Of a stretch of 36,672 bases of DNA, positions 24,072 through 32,740 are shown piece by piece. Both the position numbers and the translations under genes were made by a program. Source of the stretch: Phycisphaerae bacterium (GTDB lineage: Bacteria; Planctomycetota; Phycisphaerae; UBA1845); contig JAJDDQ010000003.1 of assembly GCA_029260215.1 (NCBI GenBank), positions 1 to 36,672 of the forward strand, written 5' to 3'. Under the pieces are notes generated by a model. The model was given only the letters and a program-made list of their open reading frames with translations, did not search any database and was not told the DNA's origin. Within the stretch, counting starts at the first letter, position 1; each line of letters starts with the position of its first letter.

Positions 24072-24473
24072 GTGACCGATAGCAACTACGACAAAATCTC
24101 CCGACAGCTCGACGCCCTGATGGACGAGCTGACCGGACAGAACTTCACCCGGCTCGTCTCGTCGGACGCTTGGGAGCCGGGCTGGAACATCTACGAATAC
24201 TCCGAACGCTACGTCATCTGCGTCGACCTCGCGGGCATGAGCCATCAGGAGATCGACGTGCATGTCGATCGCGGAACCCTGCGCATCAACGGCTACCGCG
24301 AAAAACCGGATTGGCCCGCCGAGGATGAAACCCCCAGCATACACGTGATGGAAATCGACTGGGGCCGCTTCGAACGCACGCTCGGCATCCCGGCGGATGT
24401 GGACGCTTCGAACGTCTCCGCCACGTACCGCAATGGATACCTCTGGGTACTCCTGCCCAAACAAACCGGTTGA
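24072..24473 (+). CDS. Small heat-shock protein, Hsp20/alpha-crystallin family
   Basis: A 133-residue ATP-independent holdase that binds unfolding proteins in the cytoplasm. The alpha-crystallin domain runs from about 37 to the end: WNIYEYSERYVICVDLAGM, then IDVHVDRGTLRINGYR, FERTLGIPADVD and the closing ATYRNGYLWVLLPK. The terminal I-X-I/V anchor of many Hsp20s is missing, and the chain ends four residues after LLPK. The start is GTG at 24072, the only start giving the normal N-terminus. lon follows after 12 bases on the same strand, so a chaperone and a protease for damaged proteins are co-expressed. Confidence 0.9.
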   Translation: MTDSNYDKISRQLDALMDELTGQNFTRLVSSDAWEPGWNIYEYSERYVICVDLAGMSHQEIDVHVDRGTLRINGYREKPDWPAEDETPSIHVMEIDWGRFERTLGIPADVDASNVSATYRNGYLWVLLPKQTG

Positions 24474-24485
24474 GGATACGCGCGA

Positions 24486-27035
24486 TTGTCCAGCAAAGAC
24501 GACAACAAGAATCTGCCCGAAAACGTATCCGTCGTACTTGGCGAACCCATCGGCGTGAGCGATGGCGTCGTCTCCGTCAGCAACGAGGAAGGCGAGGGCG
24601 AATCCAAATCGACGACGCGCATACCGGATGAGCTGCCCATCCTCCCCCTGCGCGAATCGGTCGTGTTCCCCGGAACCATCGTCCCCCTCAAAGTCATGCG
24701 CGACAAAGTGCAGCGCGTCCTCGATGCAGCCATCGCCGGGTCACGCATCGTGTGCGCTGTTCCCCAGCGAGACGGCGACACCGAAGACCCGACACTCGAC
24801 GATCTCTATCGGGTCGGAACAGCCTGCGCCATTCTCAAACTCGTACGCCTCGACGACGGCAGCGAGACCATCATCGTCCACGGACTTGCGCGCGTCGGCA
24901 TCGTCGATATCAAACAAACGTTGCCCTACTGGATCGCAGCCGTCAAAACCCGGCAGGACGAAGTCACCGCCTCAACCGAGCTCGACGCCCTCGTCCACTC
25001 CATACGCCAGTCAGCCCATCGCGTGATCGAACTGTCGCCCAACGTGCCCGACGAAGCCGCCGCAGTCATCGACACGATCGAATCCCCCGGCGCGCTGGCC
25101 GACTTCCTCGCCGCCAACCTGCCGCTCGACCTCGTTCAGCGTCAGGAAATCCTCGAAACATTCTCCGTCGAAGACCGCCTGCGCAAGGTCAACGAAGCCG
25201 TCGCCCGGCAGATCGAAATCCTCGAAGTCTCGCAAAAGATTCAATCGCAGGTACGCGATCGCATGGACAAGTCGCAACGCGAGTATTACCTGCGCGAACA
25301 GCTCAAAGCCATCCAACAGGAACTCGGGTTGGCCGACGCGCGATCGACCGAAGTGGAAAAACTTCGCGAGCGCATCAAAGAAGCCAAAATGCCCGAACCG
25401 GTCGAAAAACAAGCCGACCGCGAAGTCGAAAGGCTGGAGTCCATCCCGCAAGCCTCACCGGAATACTCCGTATCGCTCGAATACGTAAATTGGCTGTGCT
25501 CGCTGCCCTGGTCGGTCCAGACCACCGACCGGATCAACCTCAAGCGGGCCGCCCAAATCCTCAACGAAGATCACTACGGACTCGACAAGGTCAAGAAACG
25601 CATACTCGAATTCCTGGCCGTGCGACACCTCCGCCCCGACGGCAAAGGCCCCATCCTCTGCTTCTCCGGACCGCCCGGCGTTGGAAAAACCTCCCTCGGC
25701 AAAAGCATCGCACGAGCCATGAACCGCAAATTCATTCGCATCGCGCTTGGCGGAACACGCGACGAAGCGGACATCCGAGGCCACAGACGCACCTACATCG
25801 GGGCGATGCCCGGGCGAATCATTCAGGAAATAAGAAAAGCCGAGGCAAACAATCCGGTGTTCATGCTGGACGAGGTCGACAAGCTCGGCGCCGACTTCCG
25901 CGGCGACCCCGCTTCCGCGCTGCTCGAAGTGCTCGACCCTGCCCAAAACGCCACCTTCACAGACCGCTACTTGGACGTGCCCTTCGACTTGTCCAACGTG
26001 TTTTTCGTCGCAACCGCCAACTACATGGACGCCATCCCCTCGCCGCTCCGCGATCGCATGGAGATCATCCGGCTCACCGGCTACACCCATCGCGAAAAAG
26101 TCCAGATCGCAAAACGCTACCTCGTCCCACGCCAGCTTGAGCAGACGGGCCTGGAAAAAGCGGGCGTGAAATTCGACGAGCAAGCCCTCCGCGAGATCGT
26201 TGCGAAATACACCTTGGAAGCGGGCGTACGAGAACTGGACCGGCGCATCAGCGCACTCTGCCGCGCACGCGCCAAAGCCATCGTCGAAGGCTCACGAAGA
26301 TCACGCCGCGTATCCGCAGCCAGTTTAGCCAAAGACCTCGGGCCGCCGATTCACGAATCCGACGTCGCAGCCGCCGAAGCGATGCCCGGCGTCGTCACAG
26401 GCCTCGCATTTACACCCGTCGGCGGCGAAATACTTTTCGTCGAAGCCCGACGCATGCCTGGCTCCGGACAGTTGAAAATGACCGGACAAATCGGCGACGT
26501 CATGCGCGAAAGCGCCCAAGCCGCCCATTCGCTCATCCGCCACCACGCCCGTAAATGGAAAATCACGAACAAGGAACTTCAGACCAGCGACATCCACATC
26601 CACGTACCCGCCGGAGCGATCCCCAAAGACGGCCCCTCCGCCGGAGTAGCCATGTTCATGGCCTTGGCGTCCATGCTCGCAAATCGGGCAGTACCAGCCA
26701 CCACTGGCATGACCGGCGAGATCACGCTCCGAGGAGCCATCCTCCCCGTCGGCGGCGTGCGCGAAAAAGTGCTGGCAGCCCACCGCGCCGGATTGACCCG
26801 AATCATTCTCCCGCAACGCAACATGCGCGACCTCACCGAAATCCCCGACGACATCCGCAAGCAGATCGAGTTCATGCCCGTCAAAACAATCGACGGCCTG
26901 CTCAAAGCCGCCTTCGCCCCACCCCGATCCAAAAAGCGAAAATCGACGGCATCCACGAAAAAGAAAAAAACAAAAAAGAAAACCGCAAAACCCACCCCCC
27001 GCAAAAGCACCCCCAAGAAAACCGCAAAAAAATGA
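24486..27035 (+). CDS. lon: ATP-dependent Lon protease with a lysine-rich C-terminal tail
   Basis: An 849-residue cytoplasmic AAA+ protease. The N-terminal substrate domain starts near LPILPLRESVVFPGTIVPL; the coiled region contains REYYLREQLKAIQQELG; Walker A is GPPGVGKT (395-402), Walker B FMLDEVDK; the catalytic dyad is S718 in KDGPSAG and K761 in GGVREKVLAA, 43 residues apart as in E. coli Lon. The odd part is the end: residues 812-849 are almost all Lys, Thr, Pro, Ser and Arg (KKKKTKKKTAKPTPRKSTP and similar), like histone H1 tails. Standard Lon lacks this. It suggests DNA or nucleoid binding. The start appears to be TTG 24486, 12 bases after hsp20. This start fits the spacing, but no strong ribosome site was seen. 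Confidence 0.95.
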   Translation: MSSKDDNKNLPENVSVVLGEPIGVSDGVVSVSNEEGEGESKSTTRIPDELPILPLRESVVFPGTIVPLKVMRDKVQRVLDAAIAGSRIVCAVPQRDGDTEDPTLDDLYRVGTACAILKLVRLDDGSETIIVHGLARVGIVDIKQTLPYWIAAVKTRQDEVTASTELDALVHSIRQSAHRVIELSPNVPDEAAAVIDTIESPGALADFLAANLPLDLVQRQEILETFSVEDRLRKVNEAVARQIEILEVSQKIQSQVRDRMDKSQREYYLREQLKAIQQELGLADARSTEVEKLRERIKEAKMPEPVEKQADREVERLESIPQASPEYSVSLEYVNWLCSLPWSVQTTDRINLKRAAQILNEDHYGLDKVKKRILEFLAVRHLRPDGKGPILCFSGPPGVGKTSLGKSIARAMNRKFIRIALGGTRDEADIRGHRRTYIGAMPGRIIQEIRKAEANNPVFMLDEVDKLGADFRGDPASALLEVLDPAQNATFTDRYLDVPFDLSNVFFVATANYMDAIPSPLRDRMEIIRLTGYTHREKVQIAKRYLVPRQLEQTGLEKAGVKFDEQALREIVAKYTLEAGVRELDRRISALCRARAKAIVEGSRRSRRVSAASLAKDLGPPIHESDVAAAEAMPGVVTGLAFTPVGGEILFVEARRMPGSGQLKMTGQIGDVMRESAQAAHSLIRHHARKWKITNKELQTSDIHIHVPAGAIPKDGPSAGVAMFMALASMLANRAVPATTGMTGEITLRGAILPVGGVREKVLAAHRAGLTRIILPQRNMRDLTEIPDDIRKQIEFMPVKTIDGLLKAAFAPPRSKKRKSTASTKKKKTKKKTAKPTPRKSTPKKTAKK

Positions 27036-27127
27036 TCTTTTCCCCATACAAAAGGGGGGTATAGACCGGAGACAACGGTGCGGGGGAGTCTGGATCGGAG
27101 TAACGCTTTGCTTCGCAATACCCCCCC

Positions 27128-27159
27128 AAAAAAAAAGCCCCTCCTTTGCAAGGAGGGGC
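27128..27159 (-). terminator. Rho-independent terminator for the minus-strand zinc-ribbon genes
   Basis: A perfect 10-bp stem, GCCCCTCCTT (27137-27146) with AAGGAGGGGC (27150-27159), loop of three. Nine A residues at 27128-27136 become a T run after the hairpin on the minus strand. It lies about 100 bases after the gene at 27263. Confidence 0.85.
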
Positions 27160-27262
27160 GGAAGAGGGCAATCATCACGCCCGCAAGCCCCAACTGAGTT
27201 TGTCGTTGTATGGAATTGCACGCGGCCGAAGATTTACCGCGCGACAAAGGGGGTGACTCAAC

Positions 27263-27673
27263 TCAGGACGGGCTTCCGCACTCCGGGCAAACACCGCTTT
27301 CGTTCCCCGTCAAATCGTATCCGCACTTCATACAGGTCATCACACCCATTTCATTAAGCCGCTCACGCAGAAAACGCCGGTACTTATGACGCCCAAACCA
27401 CCAATTAATGGTGATACCGCCCCCGCCCATAGATACGCCTACTACAATAAACGCCAAAAATCCCAACGGATTCTGACCGCTAACGAATCTCATTAACACC
27501 GCCTGGAGCGCCATCATGAAAGCGGTGAGGGAAATGAACACGACCCAGAATGACACGGACTTGCACTGCCGCTTCCACCAGTCCCGATTGGCGTCTTGCG
27601 CGTCTATGTTCTGGGGGAACCGCTTAAGCTCCGGCGGCCAGCCTCTCCACTTGTCTTTCCAGAATATCAACAT
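27263..27673 (-). CDS. Small membrane protein with C-terminal zinc ribbon (paralogue 2a)
   Basis: A 136-residue protein of unknown function. A soluble N-terminus (FWKDKWRGWPPELKRFPQN, then DANRDWWKRQ) precedes two membrane helices (SFWVVFISLTAFMMALQAVL and LGFLAFIVVGVSMGGGGITI), then YRRFLRERLNEMGVMTCMKC and the zinc ribbon CGYDLTGNESGVCPECG. The last 35 residues are identical to the neighbour at 27835, and the DNA there is nearly identical too, marking a recent tandem duplication. ATG 27673 aligns with the neighbour's start; a TTG at 27685 is in frame. Ends before a strong terminator. Confidence 0.8.
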   Translation of the reverse strand: MLIFWKDKWRGWPPELKRFPQNIDAQDANRDWWKRQCKSVSFWVVFISLTAFMMALQAVLMRFVSGQNPLGFLAFIVVGVSMGGGGITINWWFGRHKYRRFLRERLNEMGVMTCMKCGYDLTGNESGVCPECGSPS

Positions 27674-27834
27674 GACATCACCCAATCAGCGCGATCCGGA
27701 GCCAACAACAACATTCTCAACAAACCCAACTGCCAAGCCGGGGCCCCATGACACTTCCGGCGTGGCAATCACAACCTATCAAAACCGCGACACCGAACGC
27801 AACCAGTGCGGAAGCGTGAAGGAATCGTCCCAAC

Positions 27835-28248
27835 TCATGACGGGCTTCCGCACTCCGGGCAAACGCCGCTCTCGTTCCCCGTCAAATCGTACCCGCACTT
27901 CATGCAGGTCATGACACCCATCTCATTAAGCCGCTCGCGCAGAAAATACCGGAACCGGTGACGCCAATACCACTGCAAGATAGCGACAGCGCCTCCCCCC
28001 GTGATACCACCAATGATTCCACCATGCACAGCCGGTGGTAGTGGAATCCAGCCGCGAACCAATTCCAGAAATCCCCTCAAGACCAGCGTCACAAAAGCGA
28101 CATAGGAAATAAGCACAACCCAGAAGGACACGGTCCTGACCTGCTGCTTCCACCAAACCTGTACAGCCTCTTTCGCATCCTTCTTTTCGGGAAACCGCTT
28201 AAGTTCCGACGGTCCGCCTCTCAACCAGCCCCTCCAGAAGTTCGACAT
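27835..28248 (-). CDS. Small membrane protein with C-terminal zinc ribbon (paralogue 2b)
   Basis: A 137-residue paralogue of the gene at 27263. Same order: FWRGWLRGGPSELKRFPEKKD, a VWWKQQ segment, two helices (SFWVVLISYVAFVTLVLRGF and HGGIIGGITGGGAVAILQWY), then FLRERLNEMGVMTCMKC and the ribbon CGYDLTGNESGVCPECG. The membrane part differs more than the tail, so the tail is either under strong constraint or was homogenised by gene conversion. ATG 28248 was chosen by alignment to the paralogue; upstream in-frame starts run into the gene in front. Confidence 0.8.
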   Translation of the reverse strand: MSNFWRGWLRGGPSELKRFPEKKDAKEAVQVWWKQQVRTVSFWVVLISYVAFVTLVLRGFLELVRGWIPLPPAVHGGIIGGITGGGAVAILQWYWRHRFRYFLRERLNEMGVMTCMKCGYDLTGNESGVCPECGSPS

Positions 28249-28291
28249 GATATCCCCGTAACGGCGCATTCCAAAGTGAAGACCACAGCCA

Positions 28292-29086
28292 CTATTCAGG
28301 CTTTGGATTTTGAGTGTAGCCCTCCGGCACGACAAGCTCAATCTCTTTCTTCTCGTCCTTCGGCTGCGTGACATCTACATTGGTGAGCACCAGTCGCGTC
28401 GTCCCGTGCTGGCCCGTGCGGGGATTGGTCGTAATACGATCAACACGGCGCGGGAGATAGTCCCGCGTCGATATGAACCAGCGCGAATCGGGAGCCTTTT
28501 GCGAGTAGGCGACGTAGATTTCGTGACACGGATGGCCTTCGACTTCGTTAATGCCCACATACTCCACTCGCTGCCCGTTCAACTCGTCGTCGAAGGGTGT
28601 CGGGTGCAGAAACTCGAGCATGCGCGCCCCGACGAAGCGGCGTGCATGCACCGAGAAAATGTCGTAGTTGTCGCCGCGTACAACAGTCCTGGCATCGTGG
28701 TCGACGAAGTAAAACGCCCCGTCGAATCCGCCCGCCGTCACGTGTCGCACCTTGTTCGATCCGACAGGGCGAATCGTCATATCGATTCGGAAGCGCTGCT
28801 GTGCCCGAAACATCTTCCCACCAAGCAGAACCTTGGCCTCAACATTCGGCACGAAGTCACGCATCCACCCCGTCCCCGACACAACAGCCTCATAGCGGAC
28901 GAACGTGACCGCTTGCGTAGCCTCGTCGGAGCGTTTGAGAATCTCCACAGCCCTGGCATCAACCCGCCGCTCCTCATCCGGCTGAGCGACCGTCGCAGAG
29001 ACCCCGCCCATCACAAGCAGCCCGACAACACAGACCGCCGCACCGCGCGCCGATCGGCGTAACCGCCTGAGACGCCCCAAACCCAT
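28292..29086 (-). CDS. Secreted LolA/DUF2092-like protein
   Basis: A 264-residue secreted protein of uncertain function. The N-terminus MGLGRLRRLRRSARGA, then AVCVVGLLVMGGVSATVAQ, is a clear signal peptide. After that, DARAVEILKRSDEATQAV starts a domain with repeated beta-strands (VEAKVLLGGKMFRAQQRFRI, GGFDGAFYFVDHDARTVV) and a closing RWFISTRDYLPRRVDRI. The order of strands and the (Y/D)LPRRV ending resemble DUF2092/LolA-fold proteins that bind lipid or lipoprotein in the periplasm. That fold is a guess from pattern. Starts at 29107 and 29116 are also possible. A large intergenic hairpin element lies just upstream. Confidence 0.65.
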   Translation of the reverse strand: MGLGRLRRLRRSARGAAVCVVGLLVMGGVSATVAQPDEERRVDARAVEILKRSDEATQAVTFVRYEAVVSGTGWMRDFVPNVEAKVLLGGKMFRAQQRFRIDMTIRPVGSNKVRHVTAGGFDGAFYFVDHDARTVVRGDNYDIFSVHARRFVGARMLEFLHPTPFDDELNGQRVEYVGINEVEGHPCHEIYVAYSQKAPDSRWFISTRDYLPRRVDRITTNPRTGQHGTTRLVLTNVDVTQPKDEKKEIELVVPEGYTQNPKPE

Positions 29087-29462
29087 GATTTCACGTGTCC
29101 CGTGCATAACGCTCATATCGTCCGTCCGCTTCGAATACAAAACCCGCAACGCAAACCCGCCACCACCATTCTCGTCGGAATGCAGCGGGTGCATCACATT
29201 CTGGGTGGCACGGTCTGGCGCAGCCAAGCCGTGGATATCCGCAACCCCCACGGCCTACCGACTGCGCCGGTAGACCGTGCCACCCTTCATCACGAATGGC
29301 CACCCGTTTTGGGATGCACCCCAATGCAGCCTCGCCCCTTCAGCCAATTCGCAAGATCGACCACAACGCGATAGAATACGCGAAATCGGGAGACGCAACC
29401 GCCACGAATTCGACGGAAACCTGTGAATTCTCCCAAGGCAGGCAGAATGATCGGACCGTCCA
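29087..29462. other. Divergent intergenic region with a large hairpin element
   Basis: 376 bases between two divergent genes. It contains the 29187-29321 nested inverted repeat and no other clear feature. I could not identify promoters for either gene with confidence. Confidence 0.5.
29187..29321. repeat. Nested inverted-repeat element (about 135 bases, MITE/REP-like)
   Basis: Four stems stack symmetrically. Outer: GGGTGCATC (29187-29195) with GATGCACCC (29313-29321). Next: GGGTGGCACGGTCT (29203-29216) with AGACCGTGCCACCC (29272-29285), 14 perfect pairs. Next: GGCGCAG (29217-29223) with CTGCGCC (29262-29268). Inner: GCCGTGG (29228-29234) with CCACGGC (29248-29254). It can fold as a long hairpin in either strand. 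No coding content. It may be a non-autonomous mobile palindrome or a structured RNA. Confidence 0.75.
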
Positions 29463-30203
29463 ATGACGCGACTCGCAACTGAAGGTATCCCGCAAATGAT
29501 CGCCACAACACTGGCACTGGGCTTGGCCTGCGTCGCCGCTGTGTGGTTGGGATGGTGGCCCGCCGCCGTGCCGTTGGCGGGCGTGTGGATATGGTCCATC
29601 GCATTCTTCCGCGACCCGCCGCGTGAAGCCGCCTTCAAAACGAACGAGCTTTGCGCACCCGCAGACGGAACGATTACCGATATCACAGAGCTGGAGCGAT
29701 ACGAACCGATCGACGGACCAGCCGTCCGAATCGGTATTTTCCTGAGTTTGTTCAACGTACACATCAACCGCGCACCGTGCGCGGGCGTCGTACGCAGCAC
29801 ACACCACAACCCCGGAAAATTCTTCGCAGCCATGAAACCCAAAGCCTGGGAACACAACGAATCGAACGCGCTCGTGATCGACCCGCACAACAACCTCCCC
29901 GGGCCTGTCGTCGTACGCCAAGTCGCCGGGATGGCCGCCCGACGCATCGTCTGCCACGCAAAAACAGGCGTGGAATACACAACCGGACAACGCTTCGGCC
30001 TGATCAAGTACGGATCGCGCACGGAGCTGATCGTACCAAACCTGCCCGGCACGCGCGTGCATGTAACATTGGGCGACCGCGTGCAAGCCGGCGTGACCCT
30101 GTTCGTCACACAGGCATTGTCCTCCCACTCGAATGAACCAAAAGATGAACGTGTTGAAGATTCCCGGGGGCGATCCGAGTCGCCCGCGGCACAGACGACT
30201 TAA
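29463..30203 (+). CDS. psd: Phosphatidylserine decarboxylase, short (archaeal/PSD-A) type
   Basis: Converts phosphatidylserine to phosphatidylethanolamine in the membrane with a pyruvoyl cofactor made by self-cleavage. The 246-residue protein starts with two helices (ATTLALGLACVAAVWLG and AVPLAGVWIWSIAFFRD). Landmarks include ELCAPADGTI, FLSLFNVHINRAPCAG and the self-cleavage Gly184-Ser185 in IKYGSRTEL; this short type uses GS rather than LGST. The last 24 residues are low-complexity and lie in the overlap with pssA, whose ATG at 30133 is 71 bases inside this gene. No ribosome site is obvious before ATG 29463. Confidence 0.92.
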   Translation: MTRLATEGIPQMIATTLALGLACVAAVWLGWWPAAVPLAGVWIWSIAFFRDPPREAAFKTNELCAPADGTITDITELERYEPIDGPAVRIGIFLSLFNVHINRAPCAGVVRSTHHNPGKFFAAMKPKAWEHNESNALVIDPHNNLPGPVVVRQVAGMAARRIVCHAKTGVEYTTGQRFGLIKYGSRTELIVPNLPGTRVHVTLGDRVQAGVTLFVTQALSSHSNEPKDERVEDSRGRSESPAAQTT

Positions 30204-31086
30204 GACCATCGCGGTCCTGCCCACGATGGTTACACTTGGCAACCTCGTCTGCGGGTTCGCCGCCATCCACTTCGCCATGCGCGCCATGTACGCAGCCGGC
30301 GCGGGCGAACCTGCCTCCGCCGAAGCAACCATGCACAGCGCGCTCGTCGAACGCATGCTCCCTTCGTATCTGTCCATCGGTGCGTTACTGATTTTTCTCG
30401 GCATGATCTTCGACATGTTCGACGGACTCGTCGCCCGACTCACCCGTCAAGCCACCGCGTTCGGCGCACAAGTCGATTCACTGGCCGACGTCGTTACCTT
30501 CGGCGCAGCCCCAGCCGTCCTGGTCATCGCACTCACCTTCCCTGCCCTCCAGTCGTCCGAAGTCCGCGTGACACCCCTGGCTGACCACCCGCTCGGACGC
30601 GGATTGTGGGTATGCACCGCCGTCTACTGCCTCTGTGCAGCCATCCGCCTCGCACGATTCAACGTCGAGCACGACAGGCCCGACTTCAGCCACAAGTGGT
30701 TCAGAGGCCTGCCAAGCCCCGGCGCCGCCGCGGTGATGGCCTCCCTGATCATGCTCCATGAGCACGTCGGCGGGGCGTTCGCCAAGTGGCTGATGTGGTC
30801 GCTCCCCATAATCGCTCTGGGCATGGGACTCCTGATGATCAGCCGAATCCGTTACGGTCGCCTTACCCAATCTTACCTGATCCATAGACGGCCCTTCGAG
30901 CACCTGCTGATTCTGGTCGCCGCCTTCGTGCTGATGTTGGCCTATCCTCCGCAAACTATTGCAGCCACGTGTGTTATGTACGCTTTGAGCGGCCCGGTAT
31001 CCGCCCTGTTTCGCAAGCCGGCCGCCGATTCCCTCGATTCCACAACAGTTTCCAGCGCGCCCGAAACCCACAAAAAAAGTGGTTGA
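30133..31086 (+). CDS. pssA: CDP-diacylglycerol-serine O-phosphatidyltransferase
   Basis: Makes phosphatidylserine from CDP-diacylglycerol and serine, the step before Psd. A 317-residue membrane protein. The CDP-alcohol phosphotransferase motif is complete: D94, D97, G98, A101, R102, G111, D115, D119 (DMFDGLVAR, then GAQVDSLAD). Helices flank it, e.g. GALLIFLGMIFDM and HLLILVAAFVLMLAYP. It begins 71 bases inside psd, ATG 30133 or 30145, and no later methionine would keep the N-terminal LPTMVTLGNLVCGF segment intact. Its stop codon lies inside the -35 region of the gltX promoter. A psd-pssA pair is a common arrangement for phosphatidylethanolamine synthesis. Confidence 0.94.
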   Translation: MNQKMNVLKIPGGDPSRPRHRRLKTIAVLPTMVTLGNLVCGFAAIHFAMRAMYAAGAGEPASAEATMHSALVERMLPSYLSIGALLIFLGMIFDMFDGLVARLTRQATAFGAQVDSLADVVTFGAAPAVLVIALTFPALQSSEVRVTPLADHPLGRGLWVCTAVYCLCAAIRLARFNVEHDRPDFSHKWFRGLPSPGAAAVMASLIMLHEHVGGAFAKWLMWSLPIIALGMGLLMISRIRYGRLTQSYLIHRRPFEHLLILVAAFVLMLAYPPQTIAATCVMYALSGPVSALFRKPAADSLDSTTVSSAPETHKKSG

Positions 31087-31111
31087 CGCGGAAATCCGTT
31101 CCTGTTAATGT
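31083..31111 (+). promoter_or_regulatory. Sigma-70-type promoter of gltX
   Basis: TTGACG at 31083-31088 and TAATGT at 31106-31111 with exactly 17 bases between. The -35 overlaps the pssA stop codon (TGA 31084-31086). Start codon about 38 bases further on. Confidence 0.7.
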
Positions 31112-31148
31112 TCGGGAGTTGTACGGTTCTTCGAAAGGCATGGTCCGG

Positions 31149-32660
31149 ATGTCAGACAACGGTATTCGCGTTCGTTTCGCCCCGTCGCCCACGGGGTATT
31201 TGCACATCGGCGGTGCGCGCACCGCACTGTTCAACTGGCTCTTCGCACGCAGGCACGGCGGGCGGCTGGTGCTTCGAATCGAGGATACGGACCGCAACCG
31301 GCACATTGGCGATTCGCTGGAAAAGATTTTCGCCGACCTGCGCTGGCTTGGGCTTGAGTGGGACGAGGGGCCTGAACACGGCGGGGAGTTCGGGCCTTAC
31401 GCACAGAGCGAGCGTCTGAAGATGTACCAGCAACATCTCGACGCTCTGCTCGAATCGGGGTCAGCCTACTACGCACTGGAATCGCCCGAGCAGTTGGCCG
31501 CCATGCGCGAGCAGGCCAAAACCGAAAAAGGTGAATTCAAGTACCAGCGTCCCGATCCGCTGCCGACCCCCGAGCAGGGGCGTCAGGCACGGGAGGCGGG
31601 TGAACACGTCACCGTACGCTTCAAAATGCCCGATCGCGACATCGTGGTACGCGACGCCGTGCTCGGCGAAGTGTGCATCCCCCGCGCGGAACTGGAAGAT
31701 TTCGTCATCCAAAAGAGCGATGGTTGGCCGACCTACCATTTCGCCTGCGTTGTCGATGACGAGTTGATGGGCATCACCCATGTCCTCCGTGGGCAGGAGC
31801 ACCTGATGAACACGCCCAAACACGTCGCCATACAGGAATCGCTCGGTTTTCGCACACCGGTGTACGCCCATCTGTCCATCATCTTCAACCCCGACGGGTC
31901 CAAGATGAGCAAACGCGACAAAGAGAAAGCCGCCAAAAAAGGCATCGCGCCACCGGAAATCGACGTGCATGATTTTCGCCGCAATGGCTACCTCCCGGAA
32001 GCCCTGTCGAATTTCATCTCGCTTCTCGGATGGTCCCCCGGTGAGGACCGGGAGCAGATGACACTCGAGGAAACGACCGCGTTGTTTTCGCTCGACCGCG
32101 TCAATCCGTCCAACGCCAAATTCGATCGTGACAAGCTCGTCGCATTCAACACCGATTGGGCCGCCCGACTCAGCCCGGATCGCCTGCTGGCCGCTTTGAA
32201 AGATTTCGCAACCGTCGCCAATTCACCGCTGACCGCCGACGACGACCAAACGCTGGCCTACCTGTTGCGCATCTGCAAGGGGTTCCGCACCTTTCGCGAT
32301 ATTGAGACCAAGACAAACTTCCTGTTTATCAAGGACGAGGCGATCGAGTTCGATCCAAAAGCCGTCAAAAAAGCCCTCGCCAAAAACGACGGCGCCGGGT
32401 TCGGCATGCTGGAACGCGTCTTGGGCGCCCTTCAGTCAGCCGAAGACTGGACAGCCACAGCGATGGAAGGACTGGTCACCCGATTCTGCGAAAGCGAGGA
32501 CGTCAAACTAGGCGCCATCGCCCAGCCTTTGCGGGTAGCCGTCACCGGCACGATGGTCAGCCCACCGATCTACGACACCCTCGCCCTGCTGGGCAGGGAC
32601 CGAACGATCAACCGCATAAAAAGAACACTAACGATGAGGGAATCGCTAACCACACAATGA
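31149..32660 (+). CDS. gltX: Glutamyl-tRNA synthetase
   Basis: Class I aminoacyl-tRNA synthetase that charges tRNA-Glu, or also tRNA-Gln in bacteria using the amidation route. 503 residues. RFAPSPTGYLHIGGARTALFNW (9-30) contains the HIGH motif as HIGG; the KMSKR motif is KMSKR (252-256); the zinc-site region and the C-terminal anticodon-binding helices are of usual length. ATG 31149 was chosen because AAAGG lies at suitable distance; ATG 31140 in frame is too close to it. Own promoter inside the end of pssA. Whether it is discriminating or not cannot be read here; gatCAB is not in the window. Confidence 0.96.
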   Translation: MSDNGIRVRFAPSPTGYLHIGGARTALFNWLFARRHGGRLVLRIEDTDRNRHIGDSLEKIFADLRWLGLEWDEGPEHGGEFGPYAQSERLKMYQQHLDALLESGSAYYALESPEQLAAMREQAKTEKGEFKYQRPDPLPTPEQGRQAREAGEHVTVRFKMPDRDIVVRDAVLGEVCIPRAELEDFVIQKSDGWPTYHFACVVDDELMGITHVLRGQEHLMNTPKHVAIQESLGFRTPVYAHLSIIFNPDGSKMSKRDKEKAAKKGIAPPEIDVHDFRRNGYLPEALSNFISLLGWSPGEDREQMTLEETTALFSLDRVNPSNAKFDRDKLVAFNTDWAARLSPDRLLAALKDFATVANSPLTADDDQTLAYLLRICKGFRTFRDIETKTNFLFIKDEAIEFDPKAVKKALAKNDGAGFGMLERVLGALQSAEDWTATAMEGLVTRFCESEDVKLGAIAQPLRVAVTGTMVSPPIYDTLALLGRDRTINRIKRTLTMRESLTTQ

Positions 32661-32686
32661 AAGCGTATGGAAGAACATGCTGTGGC

Positions 32687-32706
32687 AGTGGAGTGAACCA
32701 CTTTTT
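32687..32706 (+). terminator. Weak terminator-like hairpin after gltX
   Basis: AGTGG (32687-32691) pairs with CCACT (32698-32702), loop of six, followed by TTTTT (32702-32706). Only five pairs, so weak. It lies 26 bases after the gltX stop. Confidence 0.4.
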
Positions 32707-32740
32707 ATGCACATTACGTCACCCTTACCCGTTTAGCAGT

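Noticed and set aside
27036-27065. Terminator for lon at the CCCC...GGGG sequence just after its stop
   Set aside because: Only four pairs and no T run after the stem on the plus strand.
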